Assembly: GCF_037176765.1 (NCBI RefSeq)
Contig: NC_090034.1
Coordinates: 96,634,500-96,698,499, forward strand
DNA from: Anolis sagrei
Lineage: Eukaryota > Chordata > Lepidosauria > Squamata > Anolidae
Direction of reading: 5' to 3'
Length of the DNA stretch: 64,000 bases
Shown: in pieces, positions 53,216 through 64,000 of the stretch
Numbering within the stretch: the first letter of the stretch is position 1
How the letters are laid out: every line of letters begins with the position of its first letter
Position numbers and translations under genes: made by a program
Notes under the pieces: model-generated
Database searches by the model: none
What the model was told of the DNA's origin: nothing
The model's input: only the letters and a program-made list of their open reading frames with translations

Positions 53216-53906
53216 AAGATGAAGGAACGCAGTCAGTCCTAAATCAATGGTAAAGTGCATTTTAAGGGCATATTGCTGAGAGTTTTCCTTATTCTGGGAA
53301 GGCACAAACAAACAACATTTCCTTTTTGATAGACCCCTACCAAGGCGAAAGCAGTGCCCCTGAAGCCTAATTTGCTGTTTGTGTTCCACCTTCATTATGT
53401 CTGCTTGTCAAATGTCTTTCTACTTGCTACTTGTGTATAATTAGTGTTTCTTAATGGCTTACAACTTGGTGGCTTGCTGGCATCTATCAGACACAGATGG
53501 TAATAATAATATTGTAGAAAAATGAGATGACCTTGCATCTAGTTTGAAATATTTCCTTAATGTCTATGCTTAAAGTGGTTTTGGGGAAATGGCTTTACTT
53601 GACATTTAAACACATCTTAATGAGCTTTGAAAGCTTCCATTATTGTATTCTGTCCTTCTTTAGGTGTCATCCTGATTTGTGTTTTGTTGCATTTTACTGC
53701 CTAGTCATCATAGGTACTTCCAAATATATCTTGAAGTTTGTATTTCGACAAAAGTGACTGGATCTGATAAATTCACGTAATCTTGTCTGAAAAAATATTT
53801 CTCTCCATACTGCAATTTTTTTTTTGCAGTCCTTCAGCGAAAATCGTACCTGATCTGAGACTTCTGGATCTCACATCAGCCTCTCAATACAAAATCAGGC
53901 CCTAGA

Positions 53907-54047
53907 GCAGAGCTGTCAAATTTGTTGGCCCTCTGGGTGTTTTGGCCTTCAACTCCCAGAATTCCTGGCCATTGGGTAAGCTGGCTAGGGCTTTTGGGAG
54001 CTGGAGGCCCAAACATTTGGAGGCCACAAGTTTGATACTTCTGCCCT
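53907..54047. repeat. Palindromic MITE
   Basis: GAGCTGTCAAATTTGTTGGC and GGCCACAAGTTTGATAC arms with GGCCTTCAACTCCCAG inside. Confidence 0.65.
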
Positions 54048-54414
54048 AGAGTGTTTAGCTACATCTGGGATTGGGGTTTGCATCCAGTTATTTTAAAAGG
54101 AAGTTGCTAGTTGATCGAGAGGTTCATTGTATTTCTGTTTCTTTTCCAGTAAGACTTGAGAAAGAGCAGGTTTGAAGTAGAGATGTTGCTGCTTTGGGGG
54201 GTAAAAATGTTTTATCTCCTAAATTTCTGATTTAGATTGAGTCACGGTTCATCTGGAAGAAAGACATAGCCAGATTCATTTTTGGTTTTCCTTTTAACTT
54301 CTCGTAACTATCTGACAGGAGACTGCTATGAATACCAGCTGCTGAAAGCTACTCTTCAGAGGATAGAACTAGCAAAGCCACCTTAAGTTTATTTGCTTTA
54401 AAGAACCCTAGAAT

Positions 54415-55062
54415 TTATTTATTTATTATTTATTATTGTTTACTCCACTCTTCTTAACCCTGTAGGGGGGACTTAAGACAACTTACATATATAGGTAACA
54501 ATTAGATGCCAAAAGTACACATAATAAAAACATAAGCATTAAAACACTCATTAAAACATAATAAAACCTTAAAACTAATGATTTAAAATCATGCAATCCA
54601 ATATCGTAGTCCATGACTATTCCCATTTGTCGTTGCACTATTTCATCTTTTCTTACTGCACTGATAGATTACTTATTGAATCTTTGGTCGAATACTCATT
54701 TTTTAGCCTTTTTCTAAAGGTCAGGAGGGAGGGCGTTCCCAAGCTGAGGGACCACCACTGAGAAGGTGTTGTCTCTCGTCCCTGTCCACCGCACCTGCGA
54801 AGGAAGCAGGATTGAGAGCAGAGCCTCCCCAAAAGATCTTAATTTTAATGTTGATGTATGATATTTTAGATTTTAATGCTAGCATTGAATTTTTGCTGTC
54901 AGCCGGCCTGAGTCCCTCTATGAAGGTAGAGAAGATCGGGATATAAAAGTTTTAAATAAATAAATAAATAAATCTTTGCTGGCTCATGGAGGGAGATACA
55001 TTGAAATAGGTAAATTGGTCCAGAACCATTTACAACTTTATAGGCTAAAGCCAGTACTTTGA
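54415..55062 (-). repeat. L2-type LINE, minus strand, with opposite-strand L2 nested
   Basis: The minus L2 (ACTGAGAAGG, then GTCTCTCGTCCCTGTCCACC) is interrupted at about 54845-54972 by a + strand L2 3' end (GATCGGGATATAAAAG with an AAATAAATAAATAAATAA tail). Confidence 0.75.
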
Positions 55063-55064
55063 CG

Positions 55065-56145
55065 GTATTTCCTTCAGTTGACAGGTGACATCTGTTTGGT
55101 ATGTAGGGTGTTTATTTGGGGTCCATAGCAGAGATAAGGAGCATCCACCTCCTGTCTTTGGACTGTCTCCCTTCCTCTTTGCCTTAACTCTAAGCGGTGA
55201 AGACCTTCTGTGTTTTCTTCCTTTCTTGCTACTTGCCCCCCTCTTATTCAACAGGGTCACATCCTGGAGTGCTGTAAACAACTCTGGGGCTTGCAGTGTC
55301 TGAGTCACACATGCTCTGCAAGTCAACAAGCCTCCCTCCCCACTCCCACGTGGGATGAACGTGCTGCTCCTATGTCTTCTACCAGGGCCACCGGAAGAGG
55401 AATCGGGATTTAGCTGCGTTCTCTCAAGTTGGCAGCTGTGGCTTTGTGCCTTTGGGGATGGAGAAACCATCCGGCAGCCTGTGTAGTCAGAACAGGTGTA
55501 TGAATGAGCCCAGGGTGGGAGACAGGCCTCAGCGGCCCTGTGAGAAAGCTAGATTTATGCCTCCACAGTTGTCTTCAGGGAAATCTCCCCTTAAAAGGTT
55601 GATTCAGGAGCATCAGCAGTGGATGCAGAACTCCTTGGCTTCTTCAGCTGCAAAATCTTAGGAAGCTGAGCTAGGGGAGGTGCTTTAAGAAGAGGTGGAT
55701 CAGACACATCTCATTCATCATTTTCCAGAGAAGGAAACACTTGAAACCAGGATACCTTTTAATATCAGTTGTTTGTGGAAACACAGAACACTTTGGCTAT
55801 TAATGGTTTCACTTCTAGTACTATCATATCTTGTGGTAATTAGTTACTCAAAACATGTCTTTTTATGTGGGAGCTATCATAGTCTTTTTGTTATTTAGAC
55901 TTGTATATGTTAACTTCATTTGCTGCTGTTTTGTTCTAGGAGTGGGGAGGAGTGTCTCTTTTCCTGTCTACTTTGTCCATAGGACTTTCGAGTTTACTGA
56001 TCAGTTTTCTAATTTTGTTATGTATCTTCCTTAGCAACTAAAGACCCAAATAACTTGTCAATGGTATACTGACAGAACTAAACTAATCAAATTAACCACT
56101 CTGTTTTAAAACCCAGCTGAACACACGGTGCACATTTTATGGTCC
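55065..56145. other. AKT2 intron 1, single-copy stretch
   Basis: No recognised repeat or exon. Short open frames here show no similarity I know. Confidence 0.35.
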
Positions 56146-56148
56146 CTA

Positions 56149-56286
56149 CAGTGGTTCTCAACCTGGGCCCCCCAGATGTTTTTGGCCTTCAACTCCCAGA
56201 AATCCTAACAGCTGGTAAACTGGCTGGGATTTCTGGGAGTTGTAGGCCAAAAACATCTGGGGACCCCAGGTTGAGAACCACTGCGT
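56149..56286. repeat. Palindromic hAT-type MITE
   Basis: CAGTGGTTCTCAACCTGGGC to CAGGTTGAGAACCACTG. Confidence 0.78.
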
Positions 56287-56345
56287 ACACATGGTAAATG
56301 TTAGGTAGCAGTCTTGGAGCAGTGGTAGAGACAGGTTTACACTTA

Positions 56346-56633
56346 GGTAAAGATAAAGGTTTTCCCCTGACATTAAGTACAATCGTGACTGACTCTGGGG
56401 GTCTGTTGCCCGTAGACGCCTCCAAGGTCATGTGGCCGACATGATTGCATGGAGCGCTGTTACCTTCCTGCTATTGTTCTACTCACATTTGCATGTTTTC
56501 GAATTGCTAGGTTGGCAGAAGCTGGGGCTAACAGCGAGAGCTCACCCCGCTCCCCGGATTCAAACTGATGATCTTTTGGTCAGCAAGTTCAGCAGCTCAG
56601 CAGTTTAACCCACTGTACCACTGGGAGGACTTA
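56346..56633 (-). repeat. Sauria-like SINE, minus strand
   Basis: GGTAAAGATAAAGGTTTTCC, then CACATTTGCATGTTTTCGAA and the complement of the tRNA-like head (AACCCACTGTACCACTGGGA). Confidence 0.8.
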
Positions 56634-56639
56634 AATGCA

Positions 56640-57715
56640 CATTTTTAAAATTCTGTTGATAGGCTTTTAATTGACATTTTTTCCTATTTTAAATGTATTT
56701 GTGTTTGCCATTTATTCCTGTTACCATGTTTACTGTGTTCTGAGAGAAAGGCAAGATAGGACATAAACCGTTGTCTTCTGAATGGCTGTTATCTGATGGC
56801 GAGACAGATGGTATCCGAATGAGCCTCTGAGATTAGAAGCCAGGAGAAGAAGGCCCTTTGCAAGTATGACAGGCTCCTCTTTTTCTCTCTCCACAGCAAA
56901 TGAGAGCCCTTTCCCCCCAGTTCCACTGTTGGGGGCTTTGTGGGAAGCCAGGCTTATGCAAGGGGAGGAGGAGGCCAGGGGAGCGGCTGACTCCTCTTGT
57001 CCAGCGTAGTACTGCAGAATGCTGCCCTTTGGCCCATATCTCTCCTGGCCGACCCAAGCAGAGGGAATGTTGCTGGTTCAGGCATTCTGCCGGGTCCATT
57101 TGCACTCTTATGTAAATGACTCTGAAGCTCTGTCATAACACCACCCTGGTTGTCTGTTGTGGGCCTTGGCCGCTGTGGCAACAACAAGTGCTGCCGCATC
57201 ATTGTGCAAGTCTCTTCCTGGCCTGATTGGAGGTTGGCTTTCCCGTGTTGTTAACCTCCAGCATCTGCAGAAAGGGGGGGGGGGGGGGACAATACCTATA
57301 TCTGGTTGTTGAGTTCTATTTCATTTACCTTTTTAAACTTTTGTGTGCTGTGATTCTTTAGCAGCTTTTACTCTTGAATCTCAAACTGAAAAAAGGTGGA
57401 ATATTACAGTAATCATTAATATTGTGCTCAGGGGTTACAGTTTTGTTAGGCTCTTCTTGTCTTACTTTAGCTGTTATGCATGTACTTGAGGTGAACAGCC
57501 TTTTGGTTTTGTCAGTCTCTCTGGCAATAAAGATCTGCTCACTCTGAGGGACTGGGGTACTGGCTGCTGATCATGGCCTTCTGGTGACCACCATACTTCC
57601 CTCTGTCTTCAGACACTAGCTTGGCTTGGCAGAGCTGCATCTGTTTCCATAGTGGCATTGGGGTTGGTCTTGCAGCAGAGAGACCGCCTTAGACAAAACC
57701 AAAGGAGTCATCTTG
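56640..57715. other. AKT2 intron 1, single-copy stretch, no exon proven
   Basis: Moderately GC-rich around 56830-57250 with an acceptor-like CTCTCTCCACAG ending at 56896. It could hold an alternative non-coding AKT2 exon, but no coding similarity supports it. Confidence 0.3.
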
Positions 57716-57719
57716 TCCA

Positions 57720-58540
57720 ATTTATTTATCGTGTCAGGAGCAGACCAAACAGTTGTGTTGCATTCTTTAACAAACAAAGAAACAGACAAAACACAAAGTT
57801 TGCAAGCTTGGTAGTTGATTAAATGTCCTTTGACCAGTAGCTGGCCACTTGGAGTGCCTCTGGTGTTACTATAAGAAGGTCCTCCATTGTGCGTGTGGCA
57901 GGGCTCAGATTGCATTGCAGCAGGTGGTCTGTAGTTTGCTCTTCTCCACACTCACATGTCGTGGATTCCACTTTGTATCCCCATTTCTTGAGGTTGGCTC
58001 TACATCTCGTGGTGCCAGAGCGCAGTCTGTTCAGCGCCTTCCAAGTCACCCAGTTTTCTGTGTGCCCAGGGGGGAGTCTCTCATTTGGTATCAGCCATTG
58101 ATTGAGGTTCTGGGTTTGAGCCTGCCACTTTTGGACTCTCGCTTGCTGAGGTGTTCCAGCGAGTGTCTCTGTAGATCTTAGAAAACGATTTCTTGATTTG
58201 AGTCATTGGCGTGCTGGCTGGGGATGAGCTGGAGATGTCACTGCCTTGGTCCTTTCACTATTGGCTGCTACTTCCTGGCGGATGTCAGGTGGTGCAATAC
58301 CGGCTAAACAGTGTAATTTCTCAAGTGGTGTAGGGCGCAGACACCCCGTGATAATGCGGCATGTCTCATTAAGAGCCACATCTACTGTTTTAGCATGGTG
58401 AGATGTGTTCCACACTGGGCATGCATACTCAGCAGCAGAGTAGCATAGCGCAAGGGCAGATGTCTTCACTGTGTCTGGTTGTGATCCCCAGGTTGTGCCA
58501 GTCAGCTTTCGTATGATATTGTTTCTAGCACCCACTTTTT
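57720..58540 (-). repeat. Non-LTR retrotransposon 3' region, minus strand
   Basis: The minus strand encodes SALALCYSAAEYACPVWNTS, NETCRIITGCLRPTPLEKLH and CECGEEQTTDHLLQCNLSP, a Jockey-like reverse-transcriptase tail and a Cys/His motif. It is the longest copy of the family nested at 17772 and 30825. Clade uncertain. Confidence 0.65.
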
Positions 58541-59443
58541 GCTTGATGTTCAGGCAGTGCTTCTTGTAGGTCAGAGCACGGTCCAGAGTGACTCCCAGGT
58601 ATTTGGGTGCGCTGCAATGCTCCAGTGGGATTCCTTCCCAGGTAATCCTCAGAGCTCAGGATGCTTGTCTGTTCTTAAGGTGAAAAGCACATGTCTGTGT
58701 TTTAGATGGATTAGGGATCGGCTGGTTTCCCCTGTAATAGTCCTGTCCAGTGACAGCCACATAGCCAAGGGCAGTCATTGGCCCCAAGTTACCTTCTTTG
58801 TGTTTGCATTCGGAAGTTCTTCTGACCAGAGAGGGATGTGTCACAGGTTTTTCGTTTGAGGCTTTTAACTCTCATGTTGGAACAATCCCACAATAGGCTG
58901 AGATATACCTTTTATCCTAAAGCTGTGACTATATTGTGGTCTATGTTTTCACACTGATGTGGCATTAGGGGTTGTGGAATAGGAATTAGATTGTGAAAGG
59001 ATGGATACTTTGTTTGCAATTCTATATAATGCGATTGGGGAGGGCATTAATTCCGTTGGATGACGTACAGTGACAATAAAGTTATTATATTCTACAAGAG
59101 GAGAGGACAGGCATTTCCTTGACTCCTTCATCCCCCACTTCCAGGCTTTTTACAGAGGTCAGAATGTGGGGTAGCCGGCAAGTCTAAGTGGCTGTAACCC
59201 ATGCACTTCAGTCTCTTTAGCCTTCAAGCTTTGCAGGGACCTAAAGTGGATCCTGCTCCTCATTCCACCAGAAAGCAAAGCATTTGAGGTCCACAATGTG
59301 AGCCTTAAAATAATTCTGCCATGCACCCCATTATGACAGGAAGACCAACTTGTGTAGATAGGCTTCCCAGTCACAAACACCACTATAGCTGGAAATGTCT
59401 TTGGGCTTGTCTTTGAGTCTCTCCACCCACCTCCCACCCCCAG

Positions 59444-59470
59444 TTAATCCCATCAGGTGCCTGGGATTAA
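59444..59470. promoter_or_regulatory. Palindromic bicoid-type sites around an E-box
   Basis: TTAATCCCA (59444-59452) and TGGGATTAA (59462-59470) are inverted GGATTA homeobox motifs (OTX/PITX type) around a CAGGTG E-box. In single-copy sequence 0.8 kb before the AKT2 start exon. Confidence 0.35.
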
Positions 59471-59542
59471 TCTTTCTCTAGCTATGTGTTTTTGCTGCGA
59501 AGGCGCTTTGATCTGAGCATGTGCGGATCCTTGGAAAGGCCC

Positions 59543-59593
59543 CTTATCACTTATCACTTCTGATAACAGGGCAAGGCGCAGGGGCAGATAAGG
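59543..59593. promoter_or_regulatory. GATA-motif cluster, candidate enhancer
   Basis: CTTATCA (59543), TTATCA (59551), TGATAA (59561) and AGATAAGG (59586) give four GATA motifs in about 50 bp of non-repeat sequence. Confidence 0.4.
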
Positions 59594-60205
59594 CCAAAAG
59601 GGAAATTGAAAACAAAGATGTAAACATTACGGTGAGTGGAGCATTTGGGGGAAATGCTGTCTGTCCAGCCTGGCCTTGCGACCCAGAAATCTCATCTTCT
59701 GCATCCAACTTGGTTGTACTGGTTTTGAATATTTGCATTAGTAGGGTGGGGGGAGGTCTGATTGTCCAATCTCCCTCACCCCATTTCTGCCTTATGTTGG
59801 GAGCAGCCACTCATTAACTATGCCCTGCCAACCTTGCTGAGCCCCCTGGGTACACAGAGCCATTAGATTTGCAAGAACCCCTGATATTAGGGAGCTGAGT
59901 CTTCTGTGACTCCTGTATTGCCCTAAGGCAGTTTCTTTCCCATAGCCTTTCTAGCCATCCCATAGCTACTGGGCTGGGGGAGGGGGGGCACTCAGGCTCT
60001 GTGAGGAACTGAGGTAGTGGCTGACTTGTTTTTCTTTGGGGGTTTGTTGTCTTTGGAGATTAAGCTTGCACTGTGGTATTGAAAAGTCCAGACACAGAAG
60101 CAGCATGAGGAGCACATTCCAAGGCAGACAGTGTGGCTCCAAGGGTACCACCAGCTTCTTGGAATCTCTTCCATTCTAATTCCCACTTTTCTCTGCTCTC
60201 TACAG

Positions 60206-60317
60206 GTCACCAGCTGGCCCACAGTTGTTCAGCTGTCAGAATCTAAATCAGTTTAACACGGCTGCATCAACATGAATGAAGTGTCAGTCATCAAGGAGGG
60301 CTGGCTGCACAAGAGAG
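60206..60317 (+). CDS. AKT2: AKT2 start exon (start codon at 60272)
   Basis: Acceptor TCTCTACAG ends at 60205 and donor GTAAGT begins at 60318. After 66 nt of 5' UTR it encodes [15 protein letters not shown] plus the first base of Gly, identical to vertebrate AKT2. The start has A at -3, and an in-frame TAA lies 18 nt upstream, so no earlier start is possible in this exon. Lys14, which contacts phosphoinositide in AKT1, is present. The coding part is 60272-60317. Confidence 0.95.
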
Positions 60318-63300
60318 GTAAGTAATGGTTTTCCCACCCCAGTATCGAAGAGGCCAAGTGGAGCCTTATTGAATTCTTTCTTTCTTGAGAATGACTATTA
60401 TTACATGCTTAGTGTGAAGCAGAACCTGACTTGAAACTGATCTTTTAACCTACTTCCTTTCACTATTCATTTTTATGAGACTAAAATGAAGGCCAAATTT
60501 TACTTACTTACTTACTTAGGTGATCCCTCGTAGCCCCCGAGGATGATGGTCCTCCAAGTGTAGTGTCTTGGCAGTGAATACGTAGGTGACTGTAGAGACC
60601 TATTCTTGACCCGCATGTTCTTCCACAGTGAGGACGTCAGTTTCCAGGTAGAATGTGGTCCCGATCAGGGTAGCCTTGATGTGCCTTCTTCTTTGCACAT
60701 TTCTTCCTTTCTCTCTCCATTTGTGAATCTTCAAATTCCGCAGGACTGATGGTCACAGCTGACCTCCAGCTAGAGCGCTCAAGGGCTAGGGCTTTCCAGT
60801 TCTCGGAGTCTATGCCACAGTTTTTAAGGTTGGCTTTAAGCCCATCTTTATTTTCCTGTCAACCATTCCATTTTCTGTTCTTGAGTTTAGAGTATAGTAA
60901 CTGCTTTGGGAGATGGTGATTGGGCATTCGGACAACATGGCCAGTCCAGTGGAGGTGATAGCATGGGAGCATTGCTTCAGTGCTGGTGGTCTTTGCTTCT
61001 TCCAGCACGCTGACATTTCCCCGCCTGTCTTCCCAAGAGATTTGCAGGATTTTCGGAAGCAACACTGGTGGAATCGTTCCAGGAGTTGAGTGTGATGTCT
61101 GTAGACAGTCCATATTTTGCAGGCGTATAACATAGTTGAGAGGACAATGGCTTTATAAACAAGCACCCTGGTATCCCTACGGATGTCCTGATTCTTAAAC
61201 ACTCTCAGCTTCATTTGGAAAAATGCTGCACTTGCAGAGCTCAGGTGATGTTGTATTTCAATGTCAATGTTGACTTTTGTGGAGAGGTGGTTGCCAAGAT
61301 AGCAGAAATGGTCAGCATTTTTCTAATGTTACACCATTAAACTGTATTTCTGGCATTGCAGAGGGATTGGCTGGTGACTGCTGGAAGAGCACTTTGGTTT
61401 TCTTGATGTTCAGTGAGAGGCTGAGCTTGTGCAAAGGTGAATGGCCAGACAATGAAGATGAGGGCAGAACTGTTTACTCAGGGCTGACTGATGTGATCAG
61501 GGACTGAGCCTTGTCAAGGAGATAGGTAGCTACCTACCTGGGGGCTCTTGCCACTTGATCCCAAGGCTAGATGGTCAGTAATGCTCCAACTAACTCCAGC
61601 TGCAGTTCGGGGCAGCAAGGAAATACATGACCTTTTATTAGACTGGTTCAAAACAGGCATGGAGGTTCCCTGTGAAATTCAGGAGAAGAAGGAGCTTGAT
61701 TGGAAGCTTCTTTATCCAAACAACAAATCCTGTGGTTTGAAAAATGAACACTTTTTAAAATGACATAACCTTTTACCATAAATGGAGAGGCTTCTTCGTG
61801 TACCCCTACCTAGTGTTGTTCCATGTTTTGGCTGAGAGCCTAAACCACTTCTCTTGCACTTAGTAGCACAGGAGGAGTCATGTGGGAGGGCATTTAGGCA
61901 GCTGCAGAAACCAAGGATGACAGATGGCACCTGTTAGCAACAGGTAGGTCTGTCAGAAGAGCTGTTTGTCTTTGTTCAAGTCCTTTAGTTCTGAGATATC
62001 CTCTTGTTTTTTTTTTTCGGATTCCCTCTTTCTGCCTGCCCCCCCCCCCCAATGGCCCCATGGCAGTCTCAGCTGTCCCTTGCAGTGATTCCCCTTGTGC
62101 CCCCTTCCCTATTTTGTGCTGTGGCTCCCAACAAATTCCTTTTCCTGATGACAAATATAGCGGGCAGCTGGTGGTGGCCAGCCTGGCCTGGAGGCTATTT
62201 TGGTACCTGGAGCCGGGTGCAGTTTCTGGGAGGGCTGGGCAAGCCCTGCTGAGAGAGATCCCCTCAGTTGTGCAATGTTCAATGGAGGTGTGAGGAAAAT
62301 CCAGGATTTTGAGTGTGAACCAGCCATTTGCACAAGAGACACTGTTTGCTTGAGAGCCACTTAAAAAGGTTTTGTTATAAACAATTCTATAAATGGGGCT
62401 CAAAAACACATAAAAGCCAAATGCTTCAGGGCATATCACGAGTCAGCTGGAATAAGCTTGGTGTTCATTTGCTGTTAGAGAGCTTGGCTAGGGCAAAGAT
62501 CTATAGGGAAAGCACCATATGGAATTGTGCCAGGCTTTACTGTAAGAGGATTGTGACTCTGGAAGAAGAAATCTAACCCATCAATCCCTGAACACTTGAC
62601 CCAGGCTCTCCTGGCAACTCACTTGAAATTGCTGTGGTGTTTCTGGCCACCGAAAACTCTGGGGGTTATATCTCTGTGACAGAGTTGTTGACACTTAACA
62701 GATCTTTAAAGACAAGTGGAGAGCTAAACTGTTCCTCCCGGGTCCTCCCAACTGTCAGTCCCTGCAGCTGAGCAGGTTTCTTAACTTATTCTCTGTTGTG
62801 TGTTGCCAGGATAGACTCAACCAAGCAACTTGTGCAGCAGAGAAAAGGCCCGATCCTGACTAGCACAGTAGTGTGTTATTCATGAATGATAATACACTCC
62901 CCTCAAAAAGCCATTTGAACCTTTATCAGCCCTGGAGAGTGTAGAAATGTGATCTCATAGAATCATAGAGTTGGAAGAGACCTTATGGACCATCCAGTCC
63001 AACCCCTTTCTGCCAAGAAGCAGGAAAATCGCATTCAAAGCACTCCCGACAGATGGCCATCTAGCCTCTGCTTAAAAGCCTCCAAAAAAGGAGCCTCCAC
63101 CACACTTCAGAGCAGAGAGTTCCACTGCTGAACAGTTAGGAAGGTTTTCCTTATGTATTGCCAAAGACTTTCATGACCGGAATCACTGGGTTGTTGTTGG
63201 TTTTTTCGGGCTATATGGCCATGTTCTAGAGGCATTCTCTCTTGATGTTTCGCCTGCATATATGGCAAGCATCCTCAGAGGTTTTCCTCATGTTCAGGTG

Positions 63301-64000
63301 GAATTTCCTTTCCTGTAGTTCGAGTCCATTGTTCAGCGTCCAATCTGCAGGTCAACAGAAAACAAGCCTGCTCCCTCCTCTCTATGACTTTCCCCCACAT
63401 CTTTCTGCATGGCTATCATGTCTGCTCTCAGCCTTCTCTTCTTTAGGCTAAACATGCCCAGCTCTTTAAGCCGCTCTTCATAGGGCTTGTTTTACAGACA
63501 CTTAATCATTTTAGTCGCCCACCTCTGGACACATTCCAGCTTGTCAACATCTCCCTTAAATTGCGATGCCCAGAATTGGACACAGTGTGATTCCTGGTGT
63601 GGTCTTACCAAGGCGGAATAGAGGGGTAGCATGATTTCCCTGGATCTCAAGATTGAACCACTGCAAACTCCTGCTCTTCCTCTATACCAGCCCATGCAGA
63701 ACCACCCAGTAGGTACGCAGGAAGAAAAGAGACCTGATTCTGCATTACCTGAGAAGGAGATGGCAGAATTTGAATGACTATATTAGTCAGCAGAACAAGA
63801 GAGACTTGTCAACTGCAGCAGAAAAGAAATGCTGAACTGTTACTAGAAGATGAAATATAATCCAACCCTCAAGACACAGGGGCAAGTGTCACAGAATGTA
63901 GCAGCTACTCCAGAGAAAGTTGAGTGTTGCTCTGAATTCCCTGCTCTGAAAAGCACCATATTTCACCCATCTGCTTTTTCCAGGTGAATACATCAAAACC
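60272..64000 (+). CDS. AKT2: AKT2, RAC-beta serine/threonine protein kinase, N-terminal part only
   Basis: Coding exons 60272-60317 and 63984-64000 (cut by the window end) join as [21 protein letters not shown], the first 21 residues of the AKT2 PH domain. Family knowledge: AKT2 is recruited to membranes by PIP3 through this domain, is activated by PDK1 and mTORC2, and drives insulin-stimulated glucose uptake. Glu17, the site of activating E17K changes in human AKT1 and AKT2, is wild type here. The rest of the PH domain and the kinase domain lie downstream of the window. Transcription probably starts in the CpG island at 44.3-44.6 kb, giving a first intron of about 15.6 kb. Confidence 0.94.
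60500..61450 (-). repeat. RTE-like LINE 3' region, minus strand, in AKT2 intron 2
   Basis: The minus strand encodes [37 protein letters not shown] and [20 protein letters not shown], a common non-LTR retrotransposon C-terminus. It is the longest copy of the family at 1-357 and 16430-16865. Confidence 0.7.
61500..62950. other. AKT2 intron 2, single-copy stretch
   Basis: No recognised repeats apart from a poly-C run at 62039-62050. The open frames on both strands show no known similarity. Confidence 0.35.
62955..63645 (-). repeat. CR1 LINE, minus strand, split by a Penelope-like insertion
   Basis: TCATAGAATCATAGAGTTGG starts the complement of CR1. After the insertion at 63156-63278 it resumes with TTCAGGTGGAATTTCC and runs to TGCCCAGAATTGGACACAG. 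Confidence 0.87.
63156..63278 (+). mobile_element. Short Penelope-like insertion with ~13-bp target duplication
   Basis: AGGTTTTCCTTATG before (63142) and AGGTTTTCCTCATG after (63279). The insert has GACCGGAATCACTGGGTTG and the GGCCATGTTCTAGAGGCATT box. Confidence 0.78.
63984..64000 (+). CDS. AKT2: AKT2 second coding exon, partial
   Basis: Acceptor GCTTTTTCCAG ends at 63983. The exon completes Gly16 and reads EYIKT before the window ends, matching the HKRGEYIKTW segment of the AKT2 PH domain. Confidence 0.9.

Noticed and set aside
56896-57105. Possible alternative non-coding AKT2 exon
   Set aside because: An acceptor-like site exists, but no paired donor or conservation can be shown from sequence alone. 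Kept only as a remark.
61894-62439. 181-codon minus-strand open frame in AKT2 intron 2
   Set aside because: No recognisable domain, partly low-complexity from the poly-C tract. Most likely chance.

Overview
This window is vertebrate nuclear DNA, very probably from a squamate reptile and most likely an iguanian lizard of the anole type. The evidence is spliced genes with GT-AG introns and orthologues of human 19q13 genes, set in a dense mix of lizard-type repeats: two tRNA-derived SINE families, CR1 and L2 LINEs, an R4/Dong-like LINE, Penelope-like pieces, hAT and mariner-type MITEs, and a few LTR-element fossils. There is nothing prokaryotic here. The six-frame open frames are mostly repeat debris or single exons.

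Three genes lie head to tail on the + strand in the order PLD3 - C19orf47 orthologue - AKT2, which is the same neighbourhood as in mammals. PLD3 (1201-15062) enters the window after its first coding exon(s). Nine exons encode 468 residues from the transmembrane segment to the stop, and both HKD catalytic motifs are intact. The C19orf47 orthologue has a GC-rich promoter at about 18.4-18.65 kb carrying ETS, CCAAT and CTCF-type motifs. Its coding start lies in a 44-bp exon at 21.76 kb, seven more coding exons follow, and it stops at 35644 (397 residues). It has an N-terminal SAM-like domain and a tail with five RLG-containing motifs. AKT2 starts from a CpG island at about 44.3-44.62 kb (several NRF1-type palindromes and one TCTCGCGAGA box) and crosses a 15.6-kb intron. 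Its coding start is at 60272, and the second coding exon is cut by the window end just after Glu17 of the PH domain.

The three genes are not known to form one pathway. PLD3 is a lysosomal nuclease, C19orf47 is an uncharacterised nuclear protein and AKT2 is the insulin-responsive kinase. They are simply conserved neighbours.

Most of the rest is layered transposon insertion, often datable by nesting and target-site duplications. The best oddities are: a perfect 63-bp inverted repeat with a 12-bp target duplication (23.3-23.5 kb); a long palindrome at 38.6-40.0 kb; a seven-unit tandem array with dimeric higher-order structure just inside AKT2 intron 1 (45.3-46.0 kb); a DNA transposon exactly bracketed by 145-bp direct repeats downstream of C19orf47; an R4/Dong-like LINE sitting in an ATT microsatellite; and the RLG motif series in C19orf47. 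I found no wholly new gene system. Repeat family names are from memory of family features and not from a database search.
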